Positions 17,377 to 25,038 of a stretch of DNA of 64,000 nucleotides are shown piece after piece; the first letter of the stretch is position 1, and each line of letters opens with the position of its first letter. The DNA is from Mesorhizobium loti R88b (GTDB lineage: Bacteria; Pseudomonadota; Alphaproteobacteria; Rhizobiales; Rhizobiaceae). The position numbers were made by a program, and so were the translations under genes. The notes under the pieces are model-generated. The model had not been told where the DNA came from, did not search any database, and saw only the letters and a program-made list of their open reading frames with translations. Location of the stretch: assembly GCF_013170845.1 (NCBI RefSeq), contig NZ_CP033367.1:124001-188000 (forward strand), written 5' to 3'.

Positions 17377-18197
17377 GACGGTTTGCCCGCGCCGGCAGCG
17401 GGCCAGTTGTGCGTTTCCTCGGTGGCGTCGCGACACCAGCGGAAGAAAGCATCGTAGAGCAGCATGCCTGCTTCCAGCTGTTCCAGATCGTCGCGAAACA
17501 TCCGCGACAGACCAAGCGAGGCTGCCAGAAAGCCGGCCGCCTGGGGAACCAGATCGAGGCTTGCCGTGTCGGCTGCGCGTACGATCAAGGCAAGGCGACG
17601 GAGCGCCTTGGAGTCCAGCCCGAACTCCTCGATCATGATGTCGAAGGTGCAGCGTTCGCCGCGATGGCTCCAGAACACAGTGTCGATGTCGAACGGCACC
17701 GCCTTGAAGCGGTCAGCCACGGCAGCCACCTCGGCCGCCTCGACAAACAGGAAGACGGCGTCGGGATCGACGAAACGCCGGATCAGCCAGGGGCAAGCGA
17801 TGCGGTCGACCTTCGGGCGGGACCGCGTCACCCACACCGTGCGGCCTTTTTCGTCGCGCGGCGGTAGCTTTTCGGAGCGGACCAAAAGCTCATTTGCGTC
17901 GCGCCAGGCTTCGAAGCCGCCTTCGAGGGATTCAGCGGAAATTCCCTCGTGCCGCAGCCATGCGGCTACGCCTTGCGAGAGTTTCTGACCTTTCTGGCAG
18001 CAGACCGAGACTTGCCTGCCGGCAAATTCGGTGGCCCAGGTCGAAACGGTTTTGAAATTGCGTCGGCATGAGGCCGGCAGCAGGCGCGGATCGGCGTCGA
18101 AATCCTCATCGATGCGAACATCGATGATCACAGGCGCGCCCGGCAGACCGACCAGGCGGGACAGTTGCGATACGGTGATAGCGGTTGTTGACGGCAT
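17373..18197 (-). CDS. chrB: Rhodanese-ChrB fusion protein
   Basis: This 274-residue protein joins an N-terminal rhodanese-like domain (IIDVRIDEDFDADPRLL, with the catalytic-loop cysteine in VSVCCQKGQKLSQG, about residues 20-110) to a ChrB C-terminal domain (TVWVTRSRPKVDRIACPWLI, then FVDPDAVFLFV). ChrB proteins in other bacteria regulate chromate resistance operons, and the C-terminal domain may bind or reduce chromate. The ATG beginning MPSTTAI has AGGAGG eight bases upstream; a GTG three codons earlier lies inside that ribosome site. Translation is coupled to chrA. The rhodanese domain suggests a role in sulfur-oxyanion or persulfide chemistry, which is inference. Confidence 0.9.
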   Translation of the reverse strand: MPSTTAITVSQLSRLVGLPGAPVIIDVRIDEDFDADPRLLPASCRRNFKTVSTWATEFAGRQVSVCCQKGQKLSQGVAAWLRHEGISAESLEGGFEAWRDANELLVRSEKLPPRDEKGRTVWVTRSRPKVDRIACPWLIRRFVDPDAVFLFVEAAEVAAVADRFKAVPFDIDTVFWSHRGERCTFDIMIEEFGLDSKALRRLALIVRAADTASLDLVPQAAGFLAASLGLSRMFRDDLEQLEAGMLLYDAFFRWCRDATEETHNWPAAGAGKPS

Positions 18198-18315
18198 GGC
18201 GTCCACCTCCTGATAGAGAAGCTTGGACGCGAACGTTGGGCTGACGCCTCACGGGGTCGTCGCGATGCACCCCTTGGTTACGATCGTGGATTTGTTGGGC
18301 GCGCTTGTCAAGGAT

Positions 18316-18355
18316 GACAAACGGCGGCTTGATCCGGATCAAGCCGCCGTTTGTC
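18316..18355. repeat. Perfect 40-bp palindrome
   Basis: Bases 18316-18335 (starting GACAAACGGCGG) are exactly repeated in inverted form at 18336-18355, with no spacer. The centre is ATCCGGAT. It lies in the 223-base gap between the xylD stop and the chrB start. No T-run follows on either side, which argues against a standard terminator. A TTGACA on the minus strand (18311-18306) starts five bases beyond the palindrome and could be the chrB -35 box. It could be a dispersed extragenic palindrome, a large operator or a structured leader. Confidence 0.7.
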
Positions 18356-18420
18356 GTTAATGTAAGTACTTGCGCACAGATACTGTCGCCGGATCAATCA
18401 AATGATTGTCCCCGGAGCAA

Positions 18421-20226
18421 TCAGTGATTGTCCCTGGGGACGCCGCTGGTGTGCGCGACATCCTGGTATTTTACCGCCGGCTTCAGCACCATGCCCTCGT
18501 CGAACTGGTCGACCATGCCGCGCTGGATCTCCTGCCATGGCGTCTGGTGCTTGGGATAGTGGTAGCCACCATTGTTCTGCAACTCGGCGCGGCGCCGTGC
18601 GATTTCGTCGTCCGATACGAGAATGTTGGCGGTAGCCTTGTTCAGATCGATGCGAACACGGTCACCGGTCTTGAGCAGCGCCAGACCTCCGCCGATCGCG
18701 GCTTCAGGCGAGGCGTTGAGGATCGACGGCGAACCCGACGTACCCGACTGGCGGCCGTCGCCGATGCAAGCGAGCGCATGGATGCCCTTCTTGATGAGAT
18801 AGGCAGGCGGCTGCATGTTGACGACCTCGGCACCGCCGGGATAGCCGACCGGACCGGCGCCGCGCATGAACAGGATGGTGTGCTCGTCGATGCCTTGCGC
18901 CGGATCGTCGATGCGGGCGTGATAGTCCTCGGGCCCGTCGAAGACCATGGCGTTGCCTTCGAAGGCTTCCGGATCCTTCGGGTTGGACAGGTAGCGCTCG
19001 CGAAATTCCGGCGAGATGCCGCTGGTCTTCATGATTGCTGAATCGAACAGATTGCCGCTGAGGTTGATGAAGCCGGCATTGGCTTTCAGCGGCGCGGCAA
19101 CTGTACGGATGACGTCGGTGTTTTCATTGGCGACACCCTTGCAATTGTCGCCGATCGACTTGCCGTTGACGGTCAGGGCATCGGGATGCGGCAACAGCCC
19201 GCCCTTCAACAGTTCGGCGACCACGGCCGGCACGCCGCCGGCATGATGGTAGTCTTCGCCCAGATATTCGCCCGTCGGCTGCAAATTGACGATGAGCGGC
19301 ACCTTGAGGCCGATCTCCTGCCAGTCGTCATTGGTAAGCGGCACGCCAAGATGGCGGGCGATGGCGTTGAGATGGATCGGCGCATTGGTGGAGCCGCCGA
19401 TGGCCGAATTGACGACGATGGCGTTCTCGAAAGCCTTGCGCGTCATGATGTCGGACGGCTTGAGGTCCTCGTGCACCATCTCGACGATGCGCTTGCCCGT
19501 CTCGTAGGAAATCTGTCCGCGCTCGCGATAGGGCGCGGGGATTGCGGCCGAGCCCGGCAGCTGCATGCCGAGTGCCTCGGCCAGCGAATTCATCGTGGTG
19601 GCCGTGCCCATGGTGTTGCAATAGCCGGTGGACGGCGCCGAGGAAGCGACGATGTCCATGAACTCGTCATAGCCGATCTCGCCGGCCGACAGGCGCTGGC
19701 GCGATTCCCAGACGATGGTGCCGGACCCGGTGCGCTTGCCCTTGTGCCAGCCATTGAGCATCGGGCCGACCGACAGCGCGATGGCCGGGATGTTGACGGT
19801 GGCCGCCGCCATAAGCAGCGCCGGCGTGGTCTTGTCGCAGCCGATGGTCAGCACGACGCCGTCGAGCGGATAGCCGTAGAGCACTTCGACCAGGCTGAGA
19901 TAGGCGAGGTTGCGGTCGAGTGCGGCGGTCGGGCGCTTGCCGGTCTCCTGGATCGGATGGCAAGGGAATTCGAAGGGGATGCCGCCCATCGAGACGATGC
20001 CCTCGCGCACGCGCTTGGCGAGCTCGATATGGTGCCGATTGCAAGGCGACAGGTCCGAGCCGGTCTGGGCGATGCCGATCAGCGGCTTGCCCGACATCAG
20101 TTCGGCGCGCGTCAGTCCGTAGTTCAGGTAACGCTCCAGATAGAGCGCCGTCATTCCCGGATTGTCGGGGTTGTCGAACCACTCCTGCGAGCGAAATTTC
20201 TTCTTTCTGGTGGGGGCGCCTGCCAT
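18421..20226 (-). CDS. xylD: IlvD/Edd family dehydratase, D-xylonate dehydratase-like
   Basis: This 601-residue enzyme should dehydrate a sugar acid to a 2-keto-3-deoxy acid using an Fe-S cluster. It closely resembles Caulobacter XylD as I remember it: RSQEWFDNP near the start, [72 protein letters not shown], and an ending in DNH. Cluster-ligand cysteines in SDLSPCN, GCDKTT and GYCNTMG are present. L-arabonate dehydratases are near relatives. ATG was chosen over a GTG one codon earlier because GGAGA is well placed. No xylose dehydrogenase or aldolase gene is nearby. An operator-like dyad lies 14 bases upstream of the start. Confidence 0.88.
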   Translation of the reverse strand: MAGAPTRKKKFRSQEWFDNPDNPGMTALYLERYLNYGLTRAELMSGKPLIGIAQTGSDLSPCNRHHIELAKRVREGIVSMGGIPFEFPCHPIQETGKRPTAALDRNLAYLSLVEVLYGYPLDGVVLTIGCDKTTPALLMAAATVNIPAIALSVGPMLNGWHKGKRTGSGTIVWESRQRLSAGEIGYDEFMDIVASSAPSTGYCNTMGTATTMNSLAEALGMQLPGSAAIPAPYRERGQISYETGKRIVEMVHEDLKPSDIMTRKAFENAIVVNSAIGGSTNAPIHLNAIARHLGVPLTNDDWQEIGLKVPLIVNLQPTGEYLGEDYHHAGGVPAVVAELLKGGLLPHPDALTVNGKSIGDNCKGVANENTDVIRTVAAPLKANAGFINLSGNLFDSAIMKTSGISPEFRERYLSNPKDPEAFEGNAMVFDGPEDYHARIDDPAQGIDEHTILFMRGAGPVGYPGGAEVVNMQPPAYLIKKGIHALACIGDGRQSGTSGSPSILNASPEAAIGGGLALLKTGDRVRIDLNKATANILVSDDEIARRRAELQNNGGYHYPKHQTPWQEIQRGMVDQFDEGMVLKPAVKYQDVAHTSGVPRDNH

Positions 20227-20239
20227 CACGGTCTCCGTA

Positions 20240-20252
20240 TTTGTATGACAAA
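20240..20252. promoter_or_regulatory. Operator-like dyad upstream of xylD
   Basis: TTTGTATGACAAA is a perfect 5+5 dyad around ATG, 14 bases upstream of the xylD start. The core TATGACAA recurs nearby (from 20257). TTGT-N3-ACAA dyads are typical of GntR-family regulators of sugar-acid genes. Its closeness to the ribosome site suggests repression. No regulator gene is adjacent. Confidence 0.5.
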
Positions 20253-20371
20253 TCGATATGACAACACGTCAATGCAAGCAAGGGGACGCGTGATCTGAAT
20301 CGGGACTTTGGTGCGATAGACACGCACCCAGCCGTGCGTTAGGCCTTTGAAGTCTTGTGCGGGAGGTTTTC

Positions 20372-20821
20372 ATGGCTTTAGTGATCGAAGGCGAGGAGCG
20401 CATTGCCGCACCCCTGCAAAAAGTGTGGGAGGCCCTGAACGACCCCGAGGTTTTGAAGGCGACGATTCCCGGTTGCCAGAGCCTGGAGATGAAGTCGCCG
20501 ACCGAGATGGCGGCGACCGTGGTGGTGAAGATCGGGCCGATCAAGGCGACCTTCAACGGCGAAGTGACGCTGAAAAACCTCAAGCCGCCGCATTCCTACA
20601 CCATCCAGGGCGAAGGCAAGGGCGGCATCGCCGGCTTTGCCAAGGGCGGCGCTGACGTGACGCTGACCGAGGATGGATCGGATGCCACGATCTTGAAATA
20701 TGCAGCCAAGGCCGAAGTTGGCGGCAAGATCGCTCAGCTTGGCAGCCGGCTGATCGAATCGACCTCGAAGAAACTGGCGGGTCAGTTCTTTTCGAGTTTT
20801 GGCGAAAAGGTCGGCGGCTGA
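20372..20821 (+). CDS. CoxG-like SRPBCC domain protein
   Basis: This 149-residue cytosolic protein belongs to the carbon-monoxide dehydrogenase subunit G family (SRPBCC fold). Features are EGEERIAAPLQKVWEALNDP, LKATIPGCQSLE, KIGPIKATFNGEVTL and LKYAAKAEVGGKIAQLGSRL. CoxG proteins help recruit or mature xanthine-oxidase-type molybdoenzymes, but stand-alone copies without cox genes, as here, are common and of unknown role. The ATG is preceded by GGGAGG. It is convergent with the mrp gene (18 bases between stops). Confidence 0.87.
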   Translation: MALVIEGEERIAAPLQKVWEALNDPEVLKATIPGCQSLEMKSPTEMAATVVVKIGPIKATFNGEVTLKNLKPPHSYTIQGEGKGGIAGFAKGGADVTLTEDGSDATILKYAAKAEVGGKIAQLGSRLIESTSKKLAGQFFSSFGEKVGG

Positions 20822-20839
20822 CCTTCTCTTCTCAGGCGC

Positions 20840-22003
20840 TCACTCGAAGACGATGCTCGGCACCGCCGCTTCGGCCGCGCCGCGTTCCTCGTTGACCCGG
20901 TCCCAGACCTTCGAGGCAATGTCGCGATAGATTTTGGCTTCAGGGCTATCGGGCTTCGACGCCACCACCGGTGCACCGGCATCCGAGCTTTCGCGGATGC
21001 CCATTTCCAGCGGCACTTCGCCGAGGAAAGTGACGCCGAGGCGCTCAGCTTCGCGGCGGGCGCCGCCATGGCCGAAAATGTCGTAGCGCTTGCCCGTATC
21101 CGGGGCGATGAAATAGCTCATGTTCTCGACGATGCCGAGCAGCGGAACGTCGACTTTCTTGAACATATTCAATCCCTTGCGGGCATCGATCAGTGCCAGG
21201 TCCTGCGGCGTCGAGACGATGACGGCGCCGGCCAGCGGCACCTGCTGCGCCATGGTCAGCTGCGCATCGCCGGTGCCGGGCGGCATGTCGACAACGAGCA
21301 CGTCGAGCCGGCCCCACTCGACTTCGCGCAGCATCTGCGTCAGCGCCGACATCACCATCGGGCCGCGCCAGATCATCGGCGTCTCCTCATCGACGAGGAA
21401 GCCCATCGACATCACCTTGAGGCCGTAATTCTCCATCGGTTTCAGGATCTTGCCGTCAACCGTCTGCGGCCGGCCATGAATGTTGAGCAGCTTGGGCATG
21501 GACGGGCCGTAGATGTCCGCATCAAGCACGCCGACCCTGAGGCCGTTGGCGGCGAGGCCAAGCGCGATGTTAACGGCGGTGGTCGACTTGCCAACGCCGC
21601 CCTTGCCCGAGGCGACTGCGATGATTGCCTCGATACCGGGCACGCCACGCTTGCCTGAACTCTGCGAGGCCGGCGCGCGCGGAGCTGCGGACGGAGCCGG
21701 CGGTGCTGGCCTGGGCGCAGGCCGCGATGGAACCGGCGCTTCCATGCCGCCGCCCTTCTTTTCGGCCGTCAGCGCGACGACCGCGCCGGCAACGCCGGGA
21801 ATGGCCTTCACCACGCGCTCGGCGGCGGCGCGCAACGGCTCCATCTCCTGGGCACGGGCGGCGGGAACGGTGATCGAGAAGAACACTTTGCCGTCTGCGA
21901 TGAAAATCTCCGAAACCATGCCGAGGTCGACGATGTTGCCGGTGAAGTCCGGCCCATTGACCGTCTTCAGACGCTCGGTGACTATTTCCTTGGTAACGGG
22001 CAT
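20840..22003 (-). CDS. mrp: Mrp/NBP35 family ATPase, Fe-S carrier-like, lacking the CxxC pair
   Basis: This 387-residue protein has an N-terminal MIP18 (DUF59) domain (1-80), a Pro/Ala linker (about 88-118) and a P-loop domain with the deviant Walker A SGKGGVGKST (132-141). Further motifs are DADIYGPSMPKLL and VVDMPPGTGDAQLTMAQQV. Mrp/ApbC proteins carry Fe-S clusters to apoproteins. In ApbC two cysteines (CxxC) after ENMS bridge the cluster. Here that site reads ENMSYFIAPDTGKRYDIFG with no cysteine. The C-terminus VPSIVFE also lacks one. How it would hold a cluster is unclear. Confidence 0.93.
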   Translation of the reverse strand: MPVTKEIVTERLKTVNGPDFTGNIVDLGMVSEIFIADGKVFFSITVPAARAQEMEPLRAAAERVVKAIPGVAGAVVALTAEKKGGGMEAPVPSRPAPRPAPPAPSAAPRAPASQSSGKRGVPGIEAIIAVASGKGGVGKSTTAVNIALGLAANGLRVGVLDADIYGPSMPKLLNIHGRPQTVDGKILKPMENYGLKVMSMGFLVDEETPMIWRGPMVMSALTQMLREVEWGRLDVLVVDMPPGTGDAQLTMAQQVPLAGAVIVSTPQDLALIDARKGLNMFKKVDVPLLGIVENMSYFIAPDTGKRYDIFGHGGARREAERLGVTFLGEVPLEMGIRESSDAGAPVVASKPDSPEAKIYRDIASKVWDRVNEERGAAEAAVPSIVFE

Positions 22004-22109
22004 GACGGCATTTCCTCAGACAGTGGCTAACCCAGGACGGCGGCTGGCCTGAGATAATGCAGTTCATCGCCAACACCAAGCGGCGCGGACGAGATCGAAT
22101 GATGCTGGT

Positions 22110-23360
22110 TCAATCGAAAGCGAGTTCCAGACGTCTTTCGGCCTGGGCGACGACCCGGCATTTCGCCTCGAACCGATCCGCCCTGATGGCCAGAACGAAC
22201 TGGCCGGGAATGCCGGCGATGTTCGAAACGTCGATGGTGGCGCCATCCTCGCCGAGGCTGCGAACTGTGCAGTCGATGGTCGACATGCGTTTGTTGAAAA
22301 CGATCTGGCCGGCCTTCAGCACCCTGCGCCGCGGCCGCGCCTGATCGCTCTCCGAGGAATTCCACGCCGTGGCCCGGTTACGTCCGGCGTGTTTCGAGCG
22401 ATACATGGCCGCGTCAGCGCGTTCGATCAGCTCCTGCAAATTGCCGGTCGAGGGATCGAACGCGGCCACGCCGAAGCTCGCGGTGACCCGTATTTCATCC
22501 GTATCGTGCGCGAGCCGCATGGCCTCGATGGTGCCGCGCAGCCGCTCTGCGGATTCAAGTGCGCCGTTGCGGCCGGCGTAGAGAAGCACCGCGAATTCCT
22601 CGCCGCCGACGCGTCCGAATATGTCGACGTCCCGCAAGGTGGCGCTGCATTGCCGGGCCACACCCGTCAGAACCTTGTCGCCCGCGGCATGGCCGAAATT
22701 GTCGTTGACCGATTTGAAATGGTCGACATCGAAGACAATGCAGGAGAAGTCGAAGCGCTGCCGCTGCGCAAGCGCAAAGGCCCTGCCGCCCTGATCGATG
22801 AACGCGCGCCGCGACAGCACGCCAGTCAGCGCATCGCTGGAGGCATGCTGGCGCAGTTCCAGCTCGTCCATGGCAAGATCGGCAAAATCCTGGAGGATTG
22901 CGATGTCGCGGTCGCCAAATTCCCTCGGCGCGTAGCCGATCGCGCAGACGCTGCCTATGTTGTGGCCGTCACGGCTGCGCATGGGCACGCCTGCGTAGAA
23001 GCGAATATGCGGATCGTTCGTGACGAGGGGATTGCCGGCGAAACGTGCATCCTTCGTCGCGTCGGCGACAATCAGGGGCTCGTCTTGAAGGATGGTGTAC
23101 TGGCAGAATGTGTCGTTGCGTGCGACTTCATTTGTCGTCAGGCCCTCGCAGGCCTTGTACCATTGGCGGTGCCCGTCAATGACCGAGACGATGGCGATCG
23201 GGACATCGAAGACAGTCTTGATCAATCGCGTAATGCGGTCGAACGACGCTTCGCGCGGCGTGTCCAGAATATCGAAACGCTCGACAGCCCGAAGCCGCGC
23301 CGCTTCGCGCAGATCGGCGGCGGAAGGCGCTTGTATTTCCGGCGGATGCTCCTGGAGCAT
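22110..23360 (-). CDS. Diguanylate cyclase with GAF and PilZ domains
   Basis: This 416-residue soluble protein combines three domains. A GAF domain (about 28-170) begins ERFDILDTPREASFD. A GGDEF domain (about 172-345) has active site GGEEF at 252-256 and an inhibitory I-site R243-D-V-D246 five residues before it. A C-terminal PilZ-like domain (about 350-416) starts RRRVLKAGQIVFN and contains IDVSN. It should make cyclic-di-GMP in response to a GAF ligand and may bind its own product through both the I-site and PilZ. The start is uncertain; I used an ATG with AGGTTGG upstream, but ATGs or other starts up to 111 bases earlier are in frame. Confidence 0.88.
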   Translation of the reverse strand: MLQEHPPEIQAPSAADLREAARLRAVERFDILDTPREASFDRITRLIKTVFDVPIAIVSVIDGHRQWYKACEGLTTNEVARNDTFCQYTILQDEPLIVADATKDARFAGNPLVTNDPHIRFYAGVPMRSRDGHNIGSVCAIGYAPREFGDRDIAILQDFADLAMDELELRQHASSDALTGVLSRRAFIDQGGRAFALAQRQRFDFSCIVFDVDHFKSVNDNFGHAAGDKVLTGVARQCSATLRDVDIFGRVGGEEFAVLLYAGRNGALESAERLRGTIEAMRLAHDTDEIRVTASFGVAAFDPSTGNLQELIERADAAMYRSKHAGRNRATAWNSSESDQARPRRRVLKAGQIVFNKRMSTIDCTVRSLGEDGATIDVSNIAGIPGQFVLAIRADRFEAKCRVVAQAERRLELAFD

Positions 23361-23523
23361 ACGAACCAACCTATCTTCGGCGCCCCCTGCCGCGGTGCCC
23401 CGCATCGACCATGATGGCAAGCCAAATATTATCAATTGGTTATTGGCTGTTGCCACTATCGGCTGCCTCATCCACGATGATTAACGAGCGGCTGTGCGCA
23501 GGCACGCGGAAAGGGCTCGCGGC

Positions 23524-24423
23524 ATGATCGACAAACTCGAATTCTTCATCGCGCTGGCCAAGGAAGAACATTTCGGCCGGGCGGCGGAAGCGTGCGGGGT
23601 CACCCAACCTACATTGTCCGCCGGCATCAAGCAGTTGGAGGGTCAGCTCGGCGTCATGCTGGTCAATCGCGGGTCGCGGTTCCAGGGGCTGACGCCGGAG
23701 GGCAAGCAGGTGCTGGTCTGGGCGCGCCGCATCGTCGGCGATACCAGGACCATGCGCGAAGAGATGCGGGCAGCGCGCCACGGCCTTTCCGGCCGCATCC
23801 GCATAGCCGCCATCCCGACAGCGCTGGCCATGGTGGCGCGGCTGACGACGCCGTTTCGCGAAAAGCATCCGGGCGTCACCTTCTCGGTGCTTTCGCGCAC
23901 CTCGATCGAGGTCTTGTCGCTGCTCGGCAATTTCGACATCGACGCCGGCATCACCTATCTCGACAATGAGCCGCTTGGGCGGGTGACCAGCGTGCCGCTC
24001 TACGACGAGCGCTATCAATTGATCACCGCCATCGGCAACCCCTATTCCGACCGCGACAAAGTGACATGGGCCGAGATCAGCCAGTTGCCGCTCTGCCTGC
24101 TGACGCCCGACATGCAGAACCGCCGCCTTATCGACCAGCATCTGGCCGAGGCCGGCGTGCAGGTGCGGCCGACGCTCGAATCCAACTCGATGATCGTGCT
24201 GTTCTCGCACATCCAGACCGGCAAATGGTCGTCGATCATGCCGCTCAACCTCGCGGAAACATTCGGCTTTTCCGAGCCGATTCGGGCCATTCCGATCGTC
24301 GAGCCCGACGCCAGCCACACGGTTGGGCTGGTGGCCACACCGCGCGAACCGCATACGCCGCTGGTGCAGGCGCTGCTGGACGAGGCAATGGCGCTGGCAG
24401 ACGATTTCCGCACCCATCGCTAG
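23524..24423 (+). CDS. LysR family regulator, probable regulator of the formate dehydrogenase operon
   Basis: This 299-residue protein has the LysR N-terminal winged helix (HFGRAAEACGVTQPTLSAGI, KQLEGQLGVMLVNR) and a substrate-binding domain (IRIAAIPTALAMVARLTTPF). The ATG starting MIDKLEFF gives the normal length; GGAAAGG lies about ten bases before it. It lies directly upstream of, and in the same direction as, fdsGBA. A palindrome in the 135-base gap is a likely binding site. This matches fds operons in other bacteria that carry a LysR-type fdsR gene. The inducer may be formate, by analogy. Confidence 0.88.
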   Translation: MIDKLEFFIALAKEEHFGRAAEACGVTQPTLSAGIKQLEGQLGVMLVNRGSRFQGLTPEGKQVLVWARRIVGDTRTMREEMRAARHGLSGRIRIAAIPTALAMVARLTTPFREKHPGVTFSVLSRTSIEVLSLLGNFDIDAGITYLDNEPLGRVTSVPLYDERYQLITAIGNPYSDRDKVTWAEISQLPLCLLTPDMQNRRLIDQHLAEAGVQVRPTLESNSMIVLFSHIQTGKWSSIMPLNLAETFGFSEPIRAIPIVEPDASHTVGLVATPREPHTPLVQALLDEAMALADDFRTHR

Positions 24424-24448
24424 GCTAGAGACTGGTGGCTGGACGTGT

Positions 24449-24469
24449 TTGATAGAGAATTTCTATCAA
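24449..24469. promoter_or_regulatory. LysR-type palindromic operator upstream of fdsG
   Basis: TTGATAGA and TCTATCAA form a perfect 8-bp inverted repeat around GAATT. The inner part, ATAG-N7-CTAT, fits the T-N11-A pattern of LysR binding sites. It lies 26 bases after the lysR stop and about 90 bases before the fdsG start, a typical activator position. I see no second copy in the gap. Confidence 0.6.
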
Positions 24470-24558
24470 GCGACGGATCAGCTTTATTGATTTCGCGGGT
24501 TTCCTCTGTTTTTGTAACGACTTAGCGCTAGAACGCTACCGACCAGGGAGGGCGCTGC

Positions 24559-25038
24559 ATGACGATGCAGCCTGCAAGTACCGAGATCGCATCGCGCACG
24601 GCCGCGATCATCCACGAGCTGAAAGGCCTCGAAGGTCCGCTGCTGCCTATCCTCCACGGCATCCAGGAAGAGTTCGGCCATGTGCCGCAGGCATCGCTCC
24701 CGGTTATCGCCGAAGCGCTGAATATCTCGAATGCCGAAGTCCACGGCGTCGTCACCTTCTACCATGATTATCGCAGCCATCCGGCCGGCCGGCATGTGCT
24801 CAAGGTCTGCCAGGCAGAGGCCTGCCAGTCGATGGGTTCGGATGCCGTCGCCGCCAAGTTCAAGCAGCTGCTTGGCATCGGTTTCCATGAAACAACCCGC
24901 GACGGCTCGGTGACCCTGGAGCCTGTCTATTGCCTGGGCCTGTGCGCCTGCGCGCCCTCGGCGATGCTGGACGGCGCGGTCATCGGACGGCTCGACGACG
25001 AGAAGATCGAAGAGATCGTGGCGGAGGCGCGCTCATGA
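24559..25038 (+). CDS. fdsG: NAD-dependent formate dehydrogenase gamma subunit
   Basis: This 159-residue protein is a NuoE-like subunit carrying one [2Fe-2S] cluster. Ligands are C84 and C89 (VCQAEACQS) and C125 and C129 (YCLGLCACAPS). Its N-terminal helices and IQEEFGHVPQ are typical. It works with FdsB as the diaphorase part that passes electrons to NAD+. The ATG is preceded by AGGGAGG. The stop overlaps the fdsB start (ATGA). It is the first gene of a five-gene operon, downstream of a LysR regulator. Confidence 0.94.
   Translation: MTMQPASTEIASRTAAIIHELKGLEGPLLPILHGIQEEFGHVPQASLPVIAEALNISNAEVHGVVTFYHDYRSHPAGRHVLKVCQAEACQSMGSDAVAAKFKQLLGIGFHETTRDGSVTLEPVYCLGLCACAPSAMLDGAVIGRLDDEKIEEIVAEARS

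Noticed and set aside
20372..20821. Part of a carbon monoxide dehydrogenase operon
   Set aside because: No coxMSL or maturation genes are nearby; the gene stands alone, so only the CoxG-like fold is claimed.
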